This document shows, one piece after another, positions 50,123 to 57,785 of a stretch of DNA of 64,000 bases. The notes under the pieces are model-generated. The model saw nothing but the letters and a program-made list of their open reading frames with translations. It was not told the origin of the DNA and did no database searches. The number at the start of each line of letters is the position of its first letter. Position 1 is the first letter of the stretch. The stretch is from an uncultured Collinsella sp. (GTDB lineage: Bacteria > Actinomycetota > Coriobacteriia > Coriobacteriales > Coriobacteriaceae), in assembly GCA_902493375.1 (NCBI GenBank), contig CABUPH010000005.1, forward strand, positions 62,001 through 126,000, read 5' to 3'. The translations under genes and the position numbers were made by a program.

Positions 50123-52424
50123 GCAGACCAGCTCCCTTCAGAGCATCGGTAAGTGCGGATCGCGTGTCGTCTGCCATGGGGCACAGCGGCATACGGTAGT
50201 TTGCCTCGATCATGCCCATCTGGGCGAGCGCTTCCTTAACGGGGATGGGGTTGACCTCGCTAAAGAGGGCGTTGATGAGCGGCTGGCCGGCAATCTGGAT
50301 ATCGCGGGCGCGCGCTACGTCGCCGTCCAGATAAGCGCGGCACATGTCGTGTACGAGCTGCGGCTGCACGTCTGCCCACACGCTGATGGTGCCCGAGGCG
50401 CCCAGGCTCATGAGCGGCACGGTAAGCGCGTCCTCGCCCGAGTACATGCGGAAGTCGTCTGACAGCAGGTGGGCGATCTTGGCCGCGTAGGCGACGTTGC
50501 CCGAGGCCTCCTTAATACCCATGATGTTGGGGTGCGCGGCCAGGCGCTCTACGTTGCGCTCGCTGATACCGCAGCCGCAGCGGCCGGGGATGTTGTACAG
50601 GATGCAGGGGATGTCCACGGCATCGGCGACGGTTTTAAAGTGCTGATAGATACCCTCTTCGTTGGACTTGTTGTAGTAGGGGGTGATGAGCAGCAGACCG
50701 TCGGCGCCCAGGCCCTGATAGGTGAGCGACTTGGTGAGCATGGTCTGCGTGGAGTTGGAGCCCGAGCCGGCGATGACGGGGACGCGTCCTGCAACATGCT
50801 TGACCACGGCGGCGACGACGGAGTTGTCCTCGTCATCGGTCATCGTGGCGCTCTCGCCGGTGGTGCCCAGGGTGAGAATGGCGTCGGTGCCATTTTGCAA
50901 GTGGAAATCGATAAGGCGCTCGAGCGCGTCAAAGTCGACACTGCCGTCCTTTTTAAACGGCGTAACCAGGGCGACGATTGAGCCCTCGAGATTGCGGATG
51001 TCCATGTTCTTCTCCTTCGCCTCCGCGATCTGGATGCGTTTGTTCCATTGAGCTGCGACTGCCAGGCGCTCGTCTTCGGCGCGACGGCGGGCACTTTCGG
51101 CGCGCGACTTGGCCAGCAGCTCTCGGCCGCACGGCAGCACGTCGAGCGTGGCAAAGTAATCGCCCGGGCGCTCGGCGCGGCGGATGAGGTCGGCCGCGCC
51201 ATCGGGGCGCAGCAGGACCTCGGCCGAGCGCAGCCGTCCGTTGTAGTTGTAGCCCATGGAGTAGCCATGCGCACCGGTATCGTGGATTACAAGCAGGTCA
51301 CCCATGTCGATATGCGGCAGCTTGCGATCGATAGCGAACTTGTCGTTGTTCTCGCATAGGTTGCCCGTGATGTCATAGGTGTTCGTGACGGGCGCCGTGG
51401 CCTTGTCGGCGCCGCCCGGCTGACCCATCACCGTAATGTGGTGGTAGGCGCCATACATGGCAGGGCGGATCAAATCGACGGCGCTTGCATCGACACCGAT
51501 ATAGTCCTTGTAGATCTGCTTCTCGTGGATAGCCTTGGTGACCAGGCAGCCGTAGGGGCCCATCATAAAGCGGCCCATCTCAGTGCAGATGGCCACATCG
51601 CCCATGCCGGCGGGAACCAGGATCTCGTCGTATGCCGCGTGTACTCCCTCGCCGATGGCGCGAATGTCGTTGGCCTGCTGCTCGGGCAGGTAGGGGATGC
51701 CGACGCCGCCGGACAGATTGATGAAGGCGACGTGTGCGCCGGTCTCGCGCTCCAGGCGTACAGCAAGCTCAAAGAGGATACGCGCGAGCTCGGGGTAGTA
51801 GTCGTTGGTGACGGTGTTGCTGGCAAGGAATGCGTGGATGCCAAAGTCCTCGGCGCCCTTGGCTTTGAGCATGCGGAAGGCCTCGAAGAGCTGCTCGGTG
51901 GTCATGCCATATTTGGAGTCGCCTGGGTTGTCCATGATGCCGTTGGAGAGCTGGAACAGGCCGCCTGGATTAAAGCGGCAGCTGACCGTTTTGGGGATGG
52001 GTCCCGCAACACGCTCAAAGAACTCGATGTGGCTGATGTCGTCAAAGTTGACGATGGCACCCAGCTTGTCGGCGAGCTCAAAGTCGGCAGCCGGCGTATC
52101 GTTGGACGAGAACATGATGTCGTGTCCCGTGATACCCAGCGAGCGGGCGATCATGAGCTCGGTATAGCTCGAGCAATCGCAGCCGCAGCCGTATTCGTTG
52201 AGAATGGAGATGAGCGCCGGGTTGGGGTTGGCCTTGACGGCAAAGTATTCCTTAAAGCCCGGGTTCCATGCAAAGGCGTCGCGCACTTCTTGTATGTTGC
52301 GGCGGATGCCCGCCTCGTCGTATAGATGAAACGGCGTGGGGAACTGCTCGACGATATGCTCGAGTGTCTCCTTGTCCACAAACGGCTGCTTGGCCGCATA
52401 TGCCTCGTTGGGGGTCAATGCCAT
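50115..52424 (-). CDS. LysA-DapA fusion: diaminopimelate decarboxylase and 4-hydroxy-tetrahydrodipicolinate synthase
   Basis: A single uninterrupted 769-codon frame. Residues 1-435 are a fold-type III PLP decarboxylase: PLP Lys64 in YFAVKANPNPAL, then GGVGIPYLPEQ, CTEMGRFMMGPYGCLV and a C-terminal beta domain. A charged helical linker follows (about 436-473, RAESARRRAEDERLAV). Residues 474-769 are a complete DapA: GTTGESATM, the active-site Tyr in LLITPYYNKSNEEG, and Schiff-base Lys in IMGIKEASGN. AAGGAG lies six bases before the DapA Met (51005), so free DapA may also be made. It thus joins the first and last enzymes of the DAP-lysine branch. A lysine riboswitch lies upstream. Confidence 0.9.
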   Translation of the reverse strand: MALTPNEAYAAKQPFVDKETLEHIVEQFPTPFHLYDEAGIRRNIQEVRDAFAWNPGFKEYFAVKANPNPALISILNEYGCGCDCSSYTELMIARSLGITGHDIMFSSNDTPAADFELADKLGAIVNFDDISHIEFFERVAGPIPKTVSCRFNPGGLFQLSNGIMDNPGDSKYGMTTEQLFEAFRMLKAKGAEDFGIHAFLASNTVTNDYYPELARILFELAVRLERETGAHVAFINLSGGVGIPYLPEQQANDIRAIGEGVHAAYDEILVPAGMGDVAICTEMGRFMMGPYGCLVTKAIHEKQIYKDYIGVDASAVDLIRPAMYGAYHHITVMGQPGGADKATAPVTNTYDITGNLCENNDKFAIDRKLPHIDMGDLLVIHDTGAHGYSMGYNYNGRLRSAEVLLRPDGAADLIRRAERPGDYFATLDVLPCGRELLAKSRAESARRRAEDERLAVAAQWNKRIQIAEAKEKNMDIRNLEGSIVALVTPFKKDGSVDFDALERLIDFHLQNGTDAILTLGTTGESATMTDDEDNSVVAAVVKHVAGRVPVIAGSGSNSTQTMLTKSLTYQGLGADGLLLITPYYNKSNEEGIYQHFKTVADAVDIPCILYNIPGRCGCGISERNVERLAAHPNIMGIKEASGNVAYAAKIAHLLSDDFRMYSGEDALTVPLMSLGASGTISVWADVQPQLVHDMCRAYLDGDVARARDIQIAGQPLINALFSEVNPIPVKEALAQMGMIEANYRMPLCPMADDTRSALTDALKGAGLLD

Positions 52425-52437
52425 GTCCCGTAAACCT

Positions 52438-52502
52438 CGCTATCCAGACGGCGCCATCTGCGCATCGAATCCGCATAGCGTGGACCCAATGTCCGGATAG
52501 CG
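52438..52502 (-). promoter_or_regulatory. Expression-platform hairpin before lysA-dapA
   Basis: On the minus strand CGCTATCCGGAC pairs with GTCTGGATAGCG (one G-T) across a long loop. The right arm abuts the AGG of the likely ribosome site, about 10 bases before ATG 52424. It probably controls translation initiation. Confidence 0.5.
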
Positions 52503-52518
52503 CTCCCGCATTGCTGCA

Positions 52519-52652
52519 GACAGTCCTGTGGGTGTTTCCCACAGGCCCACCAGGTTGTTCGTGCCCGAAAAACCCAGTTCGGCGGGTTTCGCCTCCCCAC
52601 GGGGTCAAAGCCTGCCGGCTCGCCCGCGGCTCTTCGTGCCCGCGCCTCTATC
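52519..52652 (-). ncRNA. Lysine riboswitch (L-box) aptamer
   Basis: Read on the minus strand, conserved L-box pieces occur in order: GATAGAGGCGCGGG (52652 leftward), CACGAAGAG, GGGGAGGCG then CGCCGAAC, and the terminal CTGGTGGGCCTGTGGG to CCCACAGGACTGTC stem. These match the AGAGGUGCG, GGGGAGCG-UCGCCGAAG and closing CUGUC blocks of known lysine riboswitches. It precedes the lysA-dapA operon, the expected target. A covariance-model search would confirm it. Confidence 0.82.
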
Positions 52653-52802
52653 AAGTGGTAAAGACCCTATCACGTTGCACTTTACCAAACAAGAGTATTC
52701 GTATATAACGTTTAAAAAATGCAGGGATATGCTGGAAACATGTGCGCCACAATCCTGTATCACAATAAGTTGCAACAGATGTGCCTCACGAAGGGATCCT
52801 CT

Positions 52803-53990
52803 ATGACCGAGCTCCAAGAACTCCGTCGCTATCGCCGCGATCTCCATCGCATTCCGGAGCTCGATTTCGATCTTCCGCAGACTATCGCCTATATCGAGGG
52901 CGTGTTGGCGCCGCTCGCTTGCGAGGTGACCCATCCGTGCCCCAGTTGCGTCTGCGCTTTCTTCGACGCTGGCGTTGGTGCCGCGCATGCCACGGCGATT
53001 CGCGCCGATATGGATGCGCTGCCCATCGCGGAGGCGACGGGAGCGGCCTTTGCCTCGACCCATCCCGGCAAGATGCACGCTTGCGGACATGACGGACACA
53101 TGGCCATGGCACTTGCCGCCGCGACGTATGTCGACCGTACGATTCGCGAGCAGCCGGGCGCCATTAGGCGCAATGTGCTCTTTGTGTTCCAGCCGGCCGA
53201 GGAAACGACCGGTGGTGCCAAGACGGTATGCGAGAGCGGCGTGTTCGAGCGCTACGGGGCGGATCTCATCTTCGGCTTCCACGTGTGGCCCGATCTGCCC
53301 GCCGGCACGTTGGCGAGCTGCCCCGGTCCGTTGCTGGCGCGTTCGAGTGAGACGCACATTCATATTCACGGGACGAGCATCCATATCGCTAAGACCTATG
53401 GCGTTCCGGTCGAGGAGTCGCACGATGCGGCGCTGGCGGCTGCCAAGTTCTTGGTTGCCGAGCGCGAACTGATGGACGAGCTGGGCACCGACGAGCCCTG
53501 TATCGGTAAGTTTGGTCTGCTGCAGGCCGGTACGGTTTGCAACGCGGTGGCGGGGGAGGCCCATGTGGCCGGAAGCCTGCGTGTGTTTACGGACGACATG
53601 TTCGACCGTGCGCGCGAGGGCGTACGCCGTGTGCTCGACGAGGCGTGCACCGCAACGGGCTGCACGTATGATCTCGACTTTGCCGAGGGCTATCCACCGG
53701 TCGATAACGACCCCGAGCTGTTTGCCAGCGTCGCGCCTGCCTTGTCCGAACTGCAACTTGTGGACGAGCCGCTGCTAATCGCCGAGGATTTCGCCTTCTA
53801 TCAGCGCTATCTGCCGGGCGTGTTCTTCTTGCTGGGCACGGGCGTGCCGGAGGGTCAAGAAAACCCGAGTGATCCGGATGGCTGTCCCGCCTATGCCACG
53901 AGCGCTCTGCATACCGATACCATGCTCTTTGACGAGGAAATTCTGCTCAAAGGCCTCGATGTCTACAAACGATTGCTTCTGCTTGGTTAA
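52803..53990 (+). CDS. M20 amidohydrolase, probable N-acetyldiaminopimelate deacetylase
   Basis: A 395-residue metallopeptidase of the M20D amidohydrolase type. RRDLHRIPELDFDLP is near the N-terminus. The metal residues are in ADMDALPI, MHACGHDGHMAMAL, FVFQPAEETTGGA, and FGFHVWPDLPAGT. A C-terminal EDFAFYQRYLPGVFFLLGTG precedes the last ligand, SALHTDTMLFDE. The dimerisation lid has GTSIHIAKTYG. It is divergent from and adjacent to the riboswitch-controlled DAP operon, which encodes DapH. This makes N-acetyl-LL-DAP the likely substrate, but other N-acyl amino acids are possible. Confidence 0.8.
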   Translation: MTELQELRRYRRDLHRIPELDFDLPQTIAYIEGVLAPLACEVTHPCPSCVCAFFDAGVGAAHATAIRADMDALPIAEATGAAFASTHPGKMHACGHDGHMAMALAAATYVDRTIREQPGAIRRNVLFVFQPAEETTGGAKTVCESGVFERYGADLIFGFHVWPDLPAGTLASCPGPLLARSSETHIHIHGTSIHIAKTYGVPVEESHDAALAAAKFLVAERELMDELGTDEPCIGKFGLLQAGTVCNAVAGEAHVAGSLRVFTDDMFDRAREGVRRVLDEACTATGCTYDLDFAEGYPPVDNDPELFASVAPALSELQLVDEPLLIAEDFAFYQRYLPGVFFLLGTGVPEGQENPSDPDGCPAYATSALHTDTMLFDEEILLKGLDVYKRLLLLG

Positions 53991-54034
53991 TTGTCGAAGG
54001 ATACCTGCTCTAGAAAATACGAACAAATGTACGC

Positions 54035-54080
54035 TATAATAGAGATGTAAGTCTATAGAAACGTTTGACGTTATTAACGT
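54035..54080 (+). promoter_or_regulatory. higBA promoter and operator
   Basis: A consensus -10 TATAAT is at 54035-54040 (no good -35). The palindrome ACGTTA-T-TAACGT is at 54068-54080, just before the ribosome site. It is probably the HigA binding site. Confidence 0.5.
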
Positions 54081-54091
54081 AAGGCGATACT

Positions 54092-54373
54092 ATGATTGCA
54101 TCGTATAAAGATGAGGATACCGAACGCTTTGCCATGGGTGTGCGGGTCAGGAGGTTCGTGCCCTTTGAGCGCGTTACGCTGAGGAAGATTCGCCAACTGC
54201 AGGTTTGTGCTTCGCTTGATGATCTTCGCGTTCCGCCGGGCAACCGCCTGGAAGCTTTGAAGGGCGATCGTGCCGGTCAATATAGCATCCGTGTTAACGA
54301 GCGCTATCGGGTCTGTTTTGAGTGGAGACAGGAGATGGCTTGGAATGTCGAAATCGTCGATTATCACAAGTGA
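54092..54373 (+). CDS. higB: HigB-type toxin
   Basis: A 93-residue ribosome-dependent mRNA interferase of the HigB/RelE fold: TLRKIRQLQVCASLDDLRVPPGNRLEAL, then GDRAGQYSIRVNERYRVCF and the final strand WNVEIVDYHK (Tyr, His). The toxin gene comes first, as is usual for higBA, and overlaps the antitoxin by 29 bases. Confidence 0.9.
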   Translation: MIASYKDEDTERFAMGVRVRRFVPFERVTLRKIRQLQVCASLDDLRVPPGNRLEALKGDRAGQYSIRVNERYRVCFEWRQEMAWNVEIVDYHK

Positions 54374-54686
54374 TGAGACCTCGTCCGATTTGCTGTCGCC
54401 AGTGACTCCTGGTGAGCTTCTCAAAGAGGAGTTTCTTGTTCCCATGGGCATTTCTCAATATCGCCTTGCGAAAGAGACCGGGATTCCGGCTCAGCGTATC
54501 GGGCAGATTGTCTTGGGAAAACGTCGCGTGACGGCCGACACCGACCTCCGTCTTTGCCGTTATTTTGGCCTGACGGATGGTTATTGGCTGCGCGCTCAGG
54601 TGGCGTTTGACCTTGAGGCCGAGAAAAGGCGGATCGAACCGGAACTCGATAAGATCGTTCCTGTTCAGCAGGCCATTGCGCTGTAG
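54345..54686 (+). CDS. higA: HigA-type antitoxin
   Basis: A 113-residue helix-turn-helix antitoxin: TPGELLKEEFLVPMGISQYRLAKETGIPAQRI (helix-turn-helix, about 21-52), then GQIVLGKRRVTADTDLRL and CRYFGLTDGYWLRAQ, the HigA signature. AGGAGA is nine bases before ATG 54345, inside higB. It neutralises HigB and should repress the operon through the palindrome upstream. Confidence 0.9.
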   Translation: MSKSSIITSDETSSDLLSPVTPGELLKEEFLVPMGISQYRLAKETGIPAQRIGQIVLGKRRVTADTDLRLCRYFGLTDGYWLRAQVAFDLEAEKRRIEPELDKIVPVQQAIAL

Positions 54687-54715
54687 TGCTTAAAGATGAT
54701 GGGGGTGGCGTGACG

Positions 54716-55039
54716 ATGAAGCGACGCCGACAGCCTGCCGTATATAGTCCGGGTGGATGCGGGTGCGGTTTGCTGCTGCTTCCGGTCATCGCTGTGAGCA
54801 TTGGCGTGATGTTTGTGCTTGCTGGGCTGGCTGCAGCAGCGCTTGTGCTGTTGATTGCGGCCATTGGCGTGACGATTTGGCTCTGCCGCAATCGCGAGCA
54901 ACGCCGTGCCGACGGTAAAACCAATGTCGGATGGGCCATCTTTTTGGTTGTCACCTACCTATTGAGTATCAGTTATCTGGCGTTCTTTATCTTGTTGCTT
55001 GTGAGCACCTTTACCGGGGAATCCGTAACGGTGGGGTAG
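54716..55039 (+). CDS. Small membrane protein
   Basis: A 107-residue protein with a basic N-terminus (MKRRRQPAVYSPGGCGCG) and hydrophobic stretches near 20-55 and 74-100, three helices in all. Ribosome site GGGGGTGG lies upstream of ATG 54716. It begins 30 bases after higA. No family recognised. Confidence 0.6.
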   Translation: MKRRRQPAVYSPGGCGCGLLLLPVIAVSIGVMFVLAGLAAAALVLLIAAIGVTIWLCRNREQRRADGKTNVGWAIFLVVTYLLSISYLAFFILLLVSTFTGESVTVG

Positions 55040-55100
55040 GCTTCGACGAGCTTCTTGAGGATGAAGCGAGGGGCGGACTCTGAATGAACCGCGCCCCGCA

Positions 55101-55259
55101 TCAACAAGTTTCATTCGTTGTGTAGCAATCCGAATGTACAAGCGTTTGGCGTGAGAGCACCGCCGCCAGCAACACGGGAAGGCAGGCTGCAATCGCCAGC
55201 CCCCATGCCAGCTCATCGCAATAGATTCCATAAGGACTCCCCAACAGGACATAGGCCAA
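55101..55259 (-). pseudogene. Remnant of a membrane-protein gene
   Basis: A 53-codon open stretch without a start reads LAYVLLGSPYGIYCDELAW, then GLAIAACLPVLLAAVLSRQT and a short polar tail to a TGA at 55101. It looks like the C-terminal helix of a lost membrane protein. A second frame just upstream (about 55260-55330) also reads like protein, suggesting a frameshifted relic. The remainder of 55040-55409 shows no gene. Confidence 0.3.
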
Positions 55260-55409
55260 CTAACGAGCCCATCATCCGCTGCGGTCACAAATTGGCTGAC
55301 AGCTGAATCATCGCTATAAAACGCGAGGTAAAATGCCCAAAGATTGATGGATGGTTCGCAGAATTTGCAAGGGTTATTGAGAAAGCAAAGCTGCGAGAAA
55401 GGAAGAGCC

Positions 55410-56165
55410 ATGGCTAAGAAGACGGGAGAGAAAGACACGGTTGGAAGGGCCAAAGGTTTCGAGATGCCCATCGATGAGGAATCGGCTGGCAAGCTGCTCG
55501 ATACCATCTACAGGAGCGCACTGAATGGCGTCCCTAAGGTGAGTCGCTCGGTCGACGAGATGGTTGAGGACTACACGGGAAAGGCGAAGTCACCCGATGA
55601 TGCCGCAAGGGCACTCGCAAAGTGGCAGATCATGAAATGCGGAACCTCAGGTTTCGTCACCGGGCTCGGGGGCTTGATTACGCTTCCGGTCGCAATTCCC
55701 GCGAACATAAGCAGCGTCATGTACGTCCAGATGCGCATGATCGCCTGCATCGCGAAGATGGGTGGCTATGACGTTACGTCCGACCAAGTTCAGACGATGA
55801 TCTACATGTGTCTCACGGGTACGACGGCGAGTGATCTTGTCAAAATGGGGCTCATCAAGACTGGGACGAAATCGCTTGAGGTCGCAATCAAGAAGATTCC
55901 CGGGGCGGCACTCGTGAAGATCAACCAGAAGGTCGGCTTCAGATTTATCACGAAGTTCGGCGAGAAAGGCATCATTAACCTCGGGAAAATGCTGCCCCTC
56001 GCCGGCGGCGTGATTGGCGGCGGTGTGGACGTGGCATCGACGAGCATCATTGCTAAGAACGCCATCAGGATGTTCATGGAGGGCGAGGACCCCGATGGAA
56101 CCCTGCCCACTGAAGCGGAGGTCGAAAGCATCGAAGATGTTGAGGTGGAAAGCGACCTGCTTTAG
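55410..56165 (+). CDS. EcsC family protein
   Basis: A 251-residue EcsC-domain protein: KWQIMKCGTSGFVTGLGGLI, TLPVAIPANISSVMYVQMRM, IACIAKMGGYDVTSDQVQTM, then a Gly-rich LPLAGGVIGGGVDVASTSII with possible membrane association, and an acidic tail. EcsC proteins are linked to ABC exporter or secretion function in Bacillus, but their activity is unknown. AGGAAGAG lies a few bases before ATG 55410. It is bordered on both sides by non-coding, decayed-looking sequence, suggesting a mobile or recombining locus. Confidence 0.82.
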   Translation: MAKKTGEKDTVGRAKGFEMPIDEESAGKLLDTIYRSALNGVPKVSRSVDEMVEDYTGKAKSPDDAARALAKWQIMKCGTSGFVTGLGGLITLPVAIPANISSVMYVQMRMIACIAKMGGYDVTSDQVQTMIYMCLTGTTASDLVKMGLIKTGTKSLEVAIKKIPGAALVKINQKVGFRFITKFGEKGIINLGKMLPLAGGVIGGGVDVASTSIIAKNAIRMFMEGEDPDGTLPTEAEVESIEDVEVESDLL

Positions 56166-56679
56166 TCCTTGCTACGTGCTCCACACCCCATCGCCTAGCC
56201 TATGCCGTAGGGGCTGCCCGGCCGTTATGAGGTATCCCGCCTGCTCCTCGCGGTCTATTCGGCACATCGCGCGCATCGTTTGCTTTGAGTCGCAGGCCGT
56301 GTCATTGCCGCCCACGATGGCCTTGTGGTTGTTGAATGTGGTCGGGCCCATGTGACCCTTGGGCGGTTCTCAGCCCGCATCTACCAGGATTCTATCGAGC
56401 TCGTTCGAGCATCGAGTGTGTAGGGCATGCTCGAGAGCGTCGTCGTCCGCATGGACTACGCCGCGCAGGTTTGTCATGTCGGAAATCGAGGCAAGACGCT
56501 GCAGCCGTAGAACCAGTAGTTCAAATCGATGTTGGCAAGCCTCGAGGTGTCATCGGCGATGGACACGCGCTTCATGCTCTTCTATACCGCAACCTTAGCT
56601 CTCAGCTAATGAATTCAAGTTTAATCCTTTCTACGATGTGCTGTGTGCCGGCACGGTAGCCGGATCGTAGGAAGGATGC
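56166..56679. pseudogene. Gene-free stretch with decayed coding fragments
   Basis: No intact gene is supported. On the minus strand, pieces read like protein in different frames: one near 56410-56500 ends in NELDRILVDAG before a stop. Another starts at an ATG near 56350 with MGPTTFNNHKAIVGGNDTAC and runs about 58 codons. These look like shifted remnants of one or more lost genes. The last ~60 bases should hold the promoter of the lipoprotein gene. Confidence 0.35.
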
Positions 56680-57225
56680 ATGATGAAAAAGCTTGAAAAC
56701 GAAGTGCTGCTGAGCCGTCGCGCTGCACTGAGCGCATTCGCCACCGTCGCCTTGGGGACTGCCGGTCTTCTTGCCGGTTGTGGTAGCGATAAGGCGACCG
56801 TCACCGAGGACGCTGGCGATGGCGACAAGAAGGAAGAGGCGAAGAAGGAAGAGCAGTCTACGACTGACCTGGCGGTTGGTGCGACGGTGACCACGGCTGC
56901 CGGTCTTTCCGTCGTTGTCGATTCCGTCCAGCCCGGCCTCACAAATTATGACGGTTCGACCATGACGGGCATTCACGTCACGTACGTTAACAATGGCGAT
57001 GAGGGCACAGATTACAATATCTACGACTGGAAGGGCGAGGACGCCAACGGCGCTCAACAGAATCAGCGTTACTACAGCGAGGGCTCCGATGAGCTGCAGT
57101 CTGGTACCCTTTCCGCCGGTGGCTCCGTGGCGGGCAATATCTACTTTGATGGCGATATCAAGAAGGCACTGTATTTTGCCAACATGTTTGATAAGTCTGC
57201 CACTGCAAGCTGGGTGCTGGCCTAG
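56680..57225 (+). CDS. Lipoprotein with DUF4352-like domain
   Basis: A 181-residue lipoprotein. The start has SRRAALSAFATVALGTAGLL and lipobox LLAGC (Cys at about 34); the paired Arg could also allow Tat export. A Lys/Glu-rich spacer is followed by an immunoglobulin-like beta domain of the DUF4352/telomeric-repeat-like type (VVVDSVQPGLTNYDG, GIHVTYVNNGDEGTDYNIYDW, AGGSVAGNIYFDGD). AGGAAGG precedes ATG 56680. It heads a likely operon with a helix-turn-helix protein and a membrane kinase and could be the sensed surface component. Confidence 0.78.
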   Translation: MMKKLENEVLLSRRAALSAFATVALGTAGLLAGCGSDKATVTEDAGDGDKKEEAKKEEQSTTDLAVGATVTTAAGLSVVVDSVQPGLTNYDGSTMTGIHVTYVNNGDEGTDYNIYDWKGEDANGAQQNQRYYSEGSDELQSGTLSAGGSVAGNIYFDGDIKKALYFANMFDKSATASWVLA

Positions 57226-57264
57226 CATGTCGCTACCGTTGCGCCGTATGGGAGGTGAGGTCGT

Positions 57265-57687
57265 ATGCCCGATAAAAAGTTGACTGACGAGTTACTCAAT
57301 GAACTTCTCGACGCGCCAAACATCGATGGCTATATCAAAGAACACGACTTTGCCGCCCCGTCGCTTTCGGACTACCTGATGCAGCTGCTGCAGGAAAAGG
57401 GCTTGGAGCGTTCGCGCGTGGTTCGCATGGCCGATCTCAATGAGACCTTTGGCTATCAGATCTTTACCGGCGCGCGTCATCCGAGTCGCAATAAGGTGCT
57501 GCAGATTGCCTTTGCGATGGCGCTGACGCTCAAAGAGACCAACCGTGCGCTGACGGCTGCCGGGGTAAGCGTCCTTAACTGCAAGGACCGCCGCGATGCG
57601 ATTATCATCTTTTGCATCGATCGCGGGTGCAGCCTCCAAAAGGTCAACGAGGAACTGTATCGCTTTGGCGAGGAGACGGTGAGTTAG
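57265..57687 (+). CDS. Helix-turn-helix protein paired with a Ser/Thr kinase
   Basis: A 140-residue protein with an XRE-like core: LSDYLMQLLQEKGLERSRVVRMADLN, ETFGYQIFTGARHPSRNKVLQIAFAM, then LTLKETNRALTAAGVSVL. The C-terminal half (RRDAIIIFCIDRGCSLQKVNEEL) is a second helical part. It starts 40 bases after the lipoprotein gene (GGGAGG upstream) and is followed by the kinase. It may be the kinase's regulatory partner or substrate; DNA binding is not proven. Confidence 0.75.
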   Translation: MPDKKLTDELLNELLDAPNIDGYIKEHDFAAPSLSDYLMQLLQEKGLERSRVVRMADLNETFGYQIFTGARHPSRNKVLQIAFAMALTLKETNRALTAAGVSVLNCKDRRDAIIIFCIDRGCSLQKVNEELYRFGEETVS

Positions 57688-57785
57688 CGGCTGATATCTG
57701 AGCCGGCGGAGCTGTCGAACAGCGATGCAAACGAACGGGGTGCGGATGCCATGGGGTGTCTGCGCCCTGCGCTATGATGGAGGCT

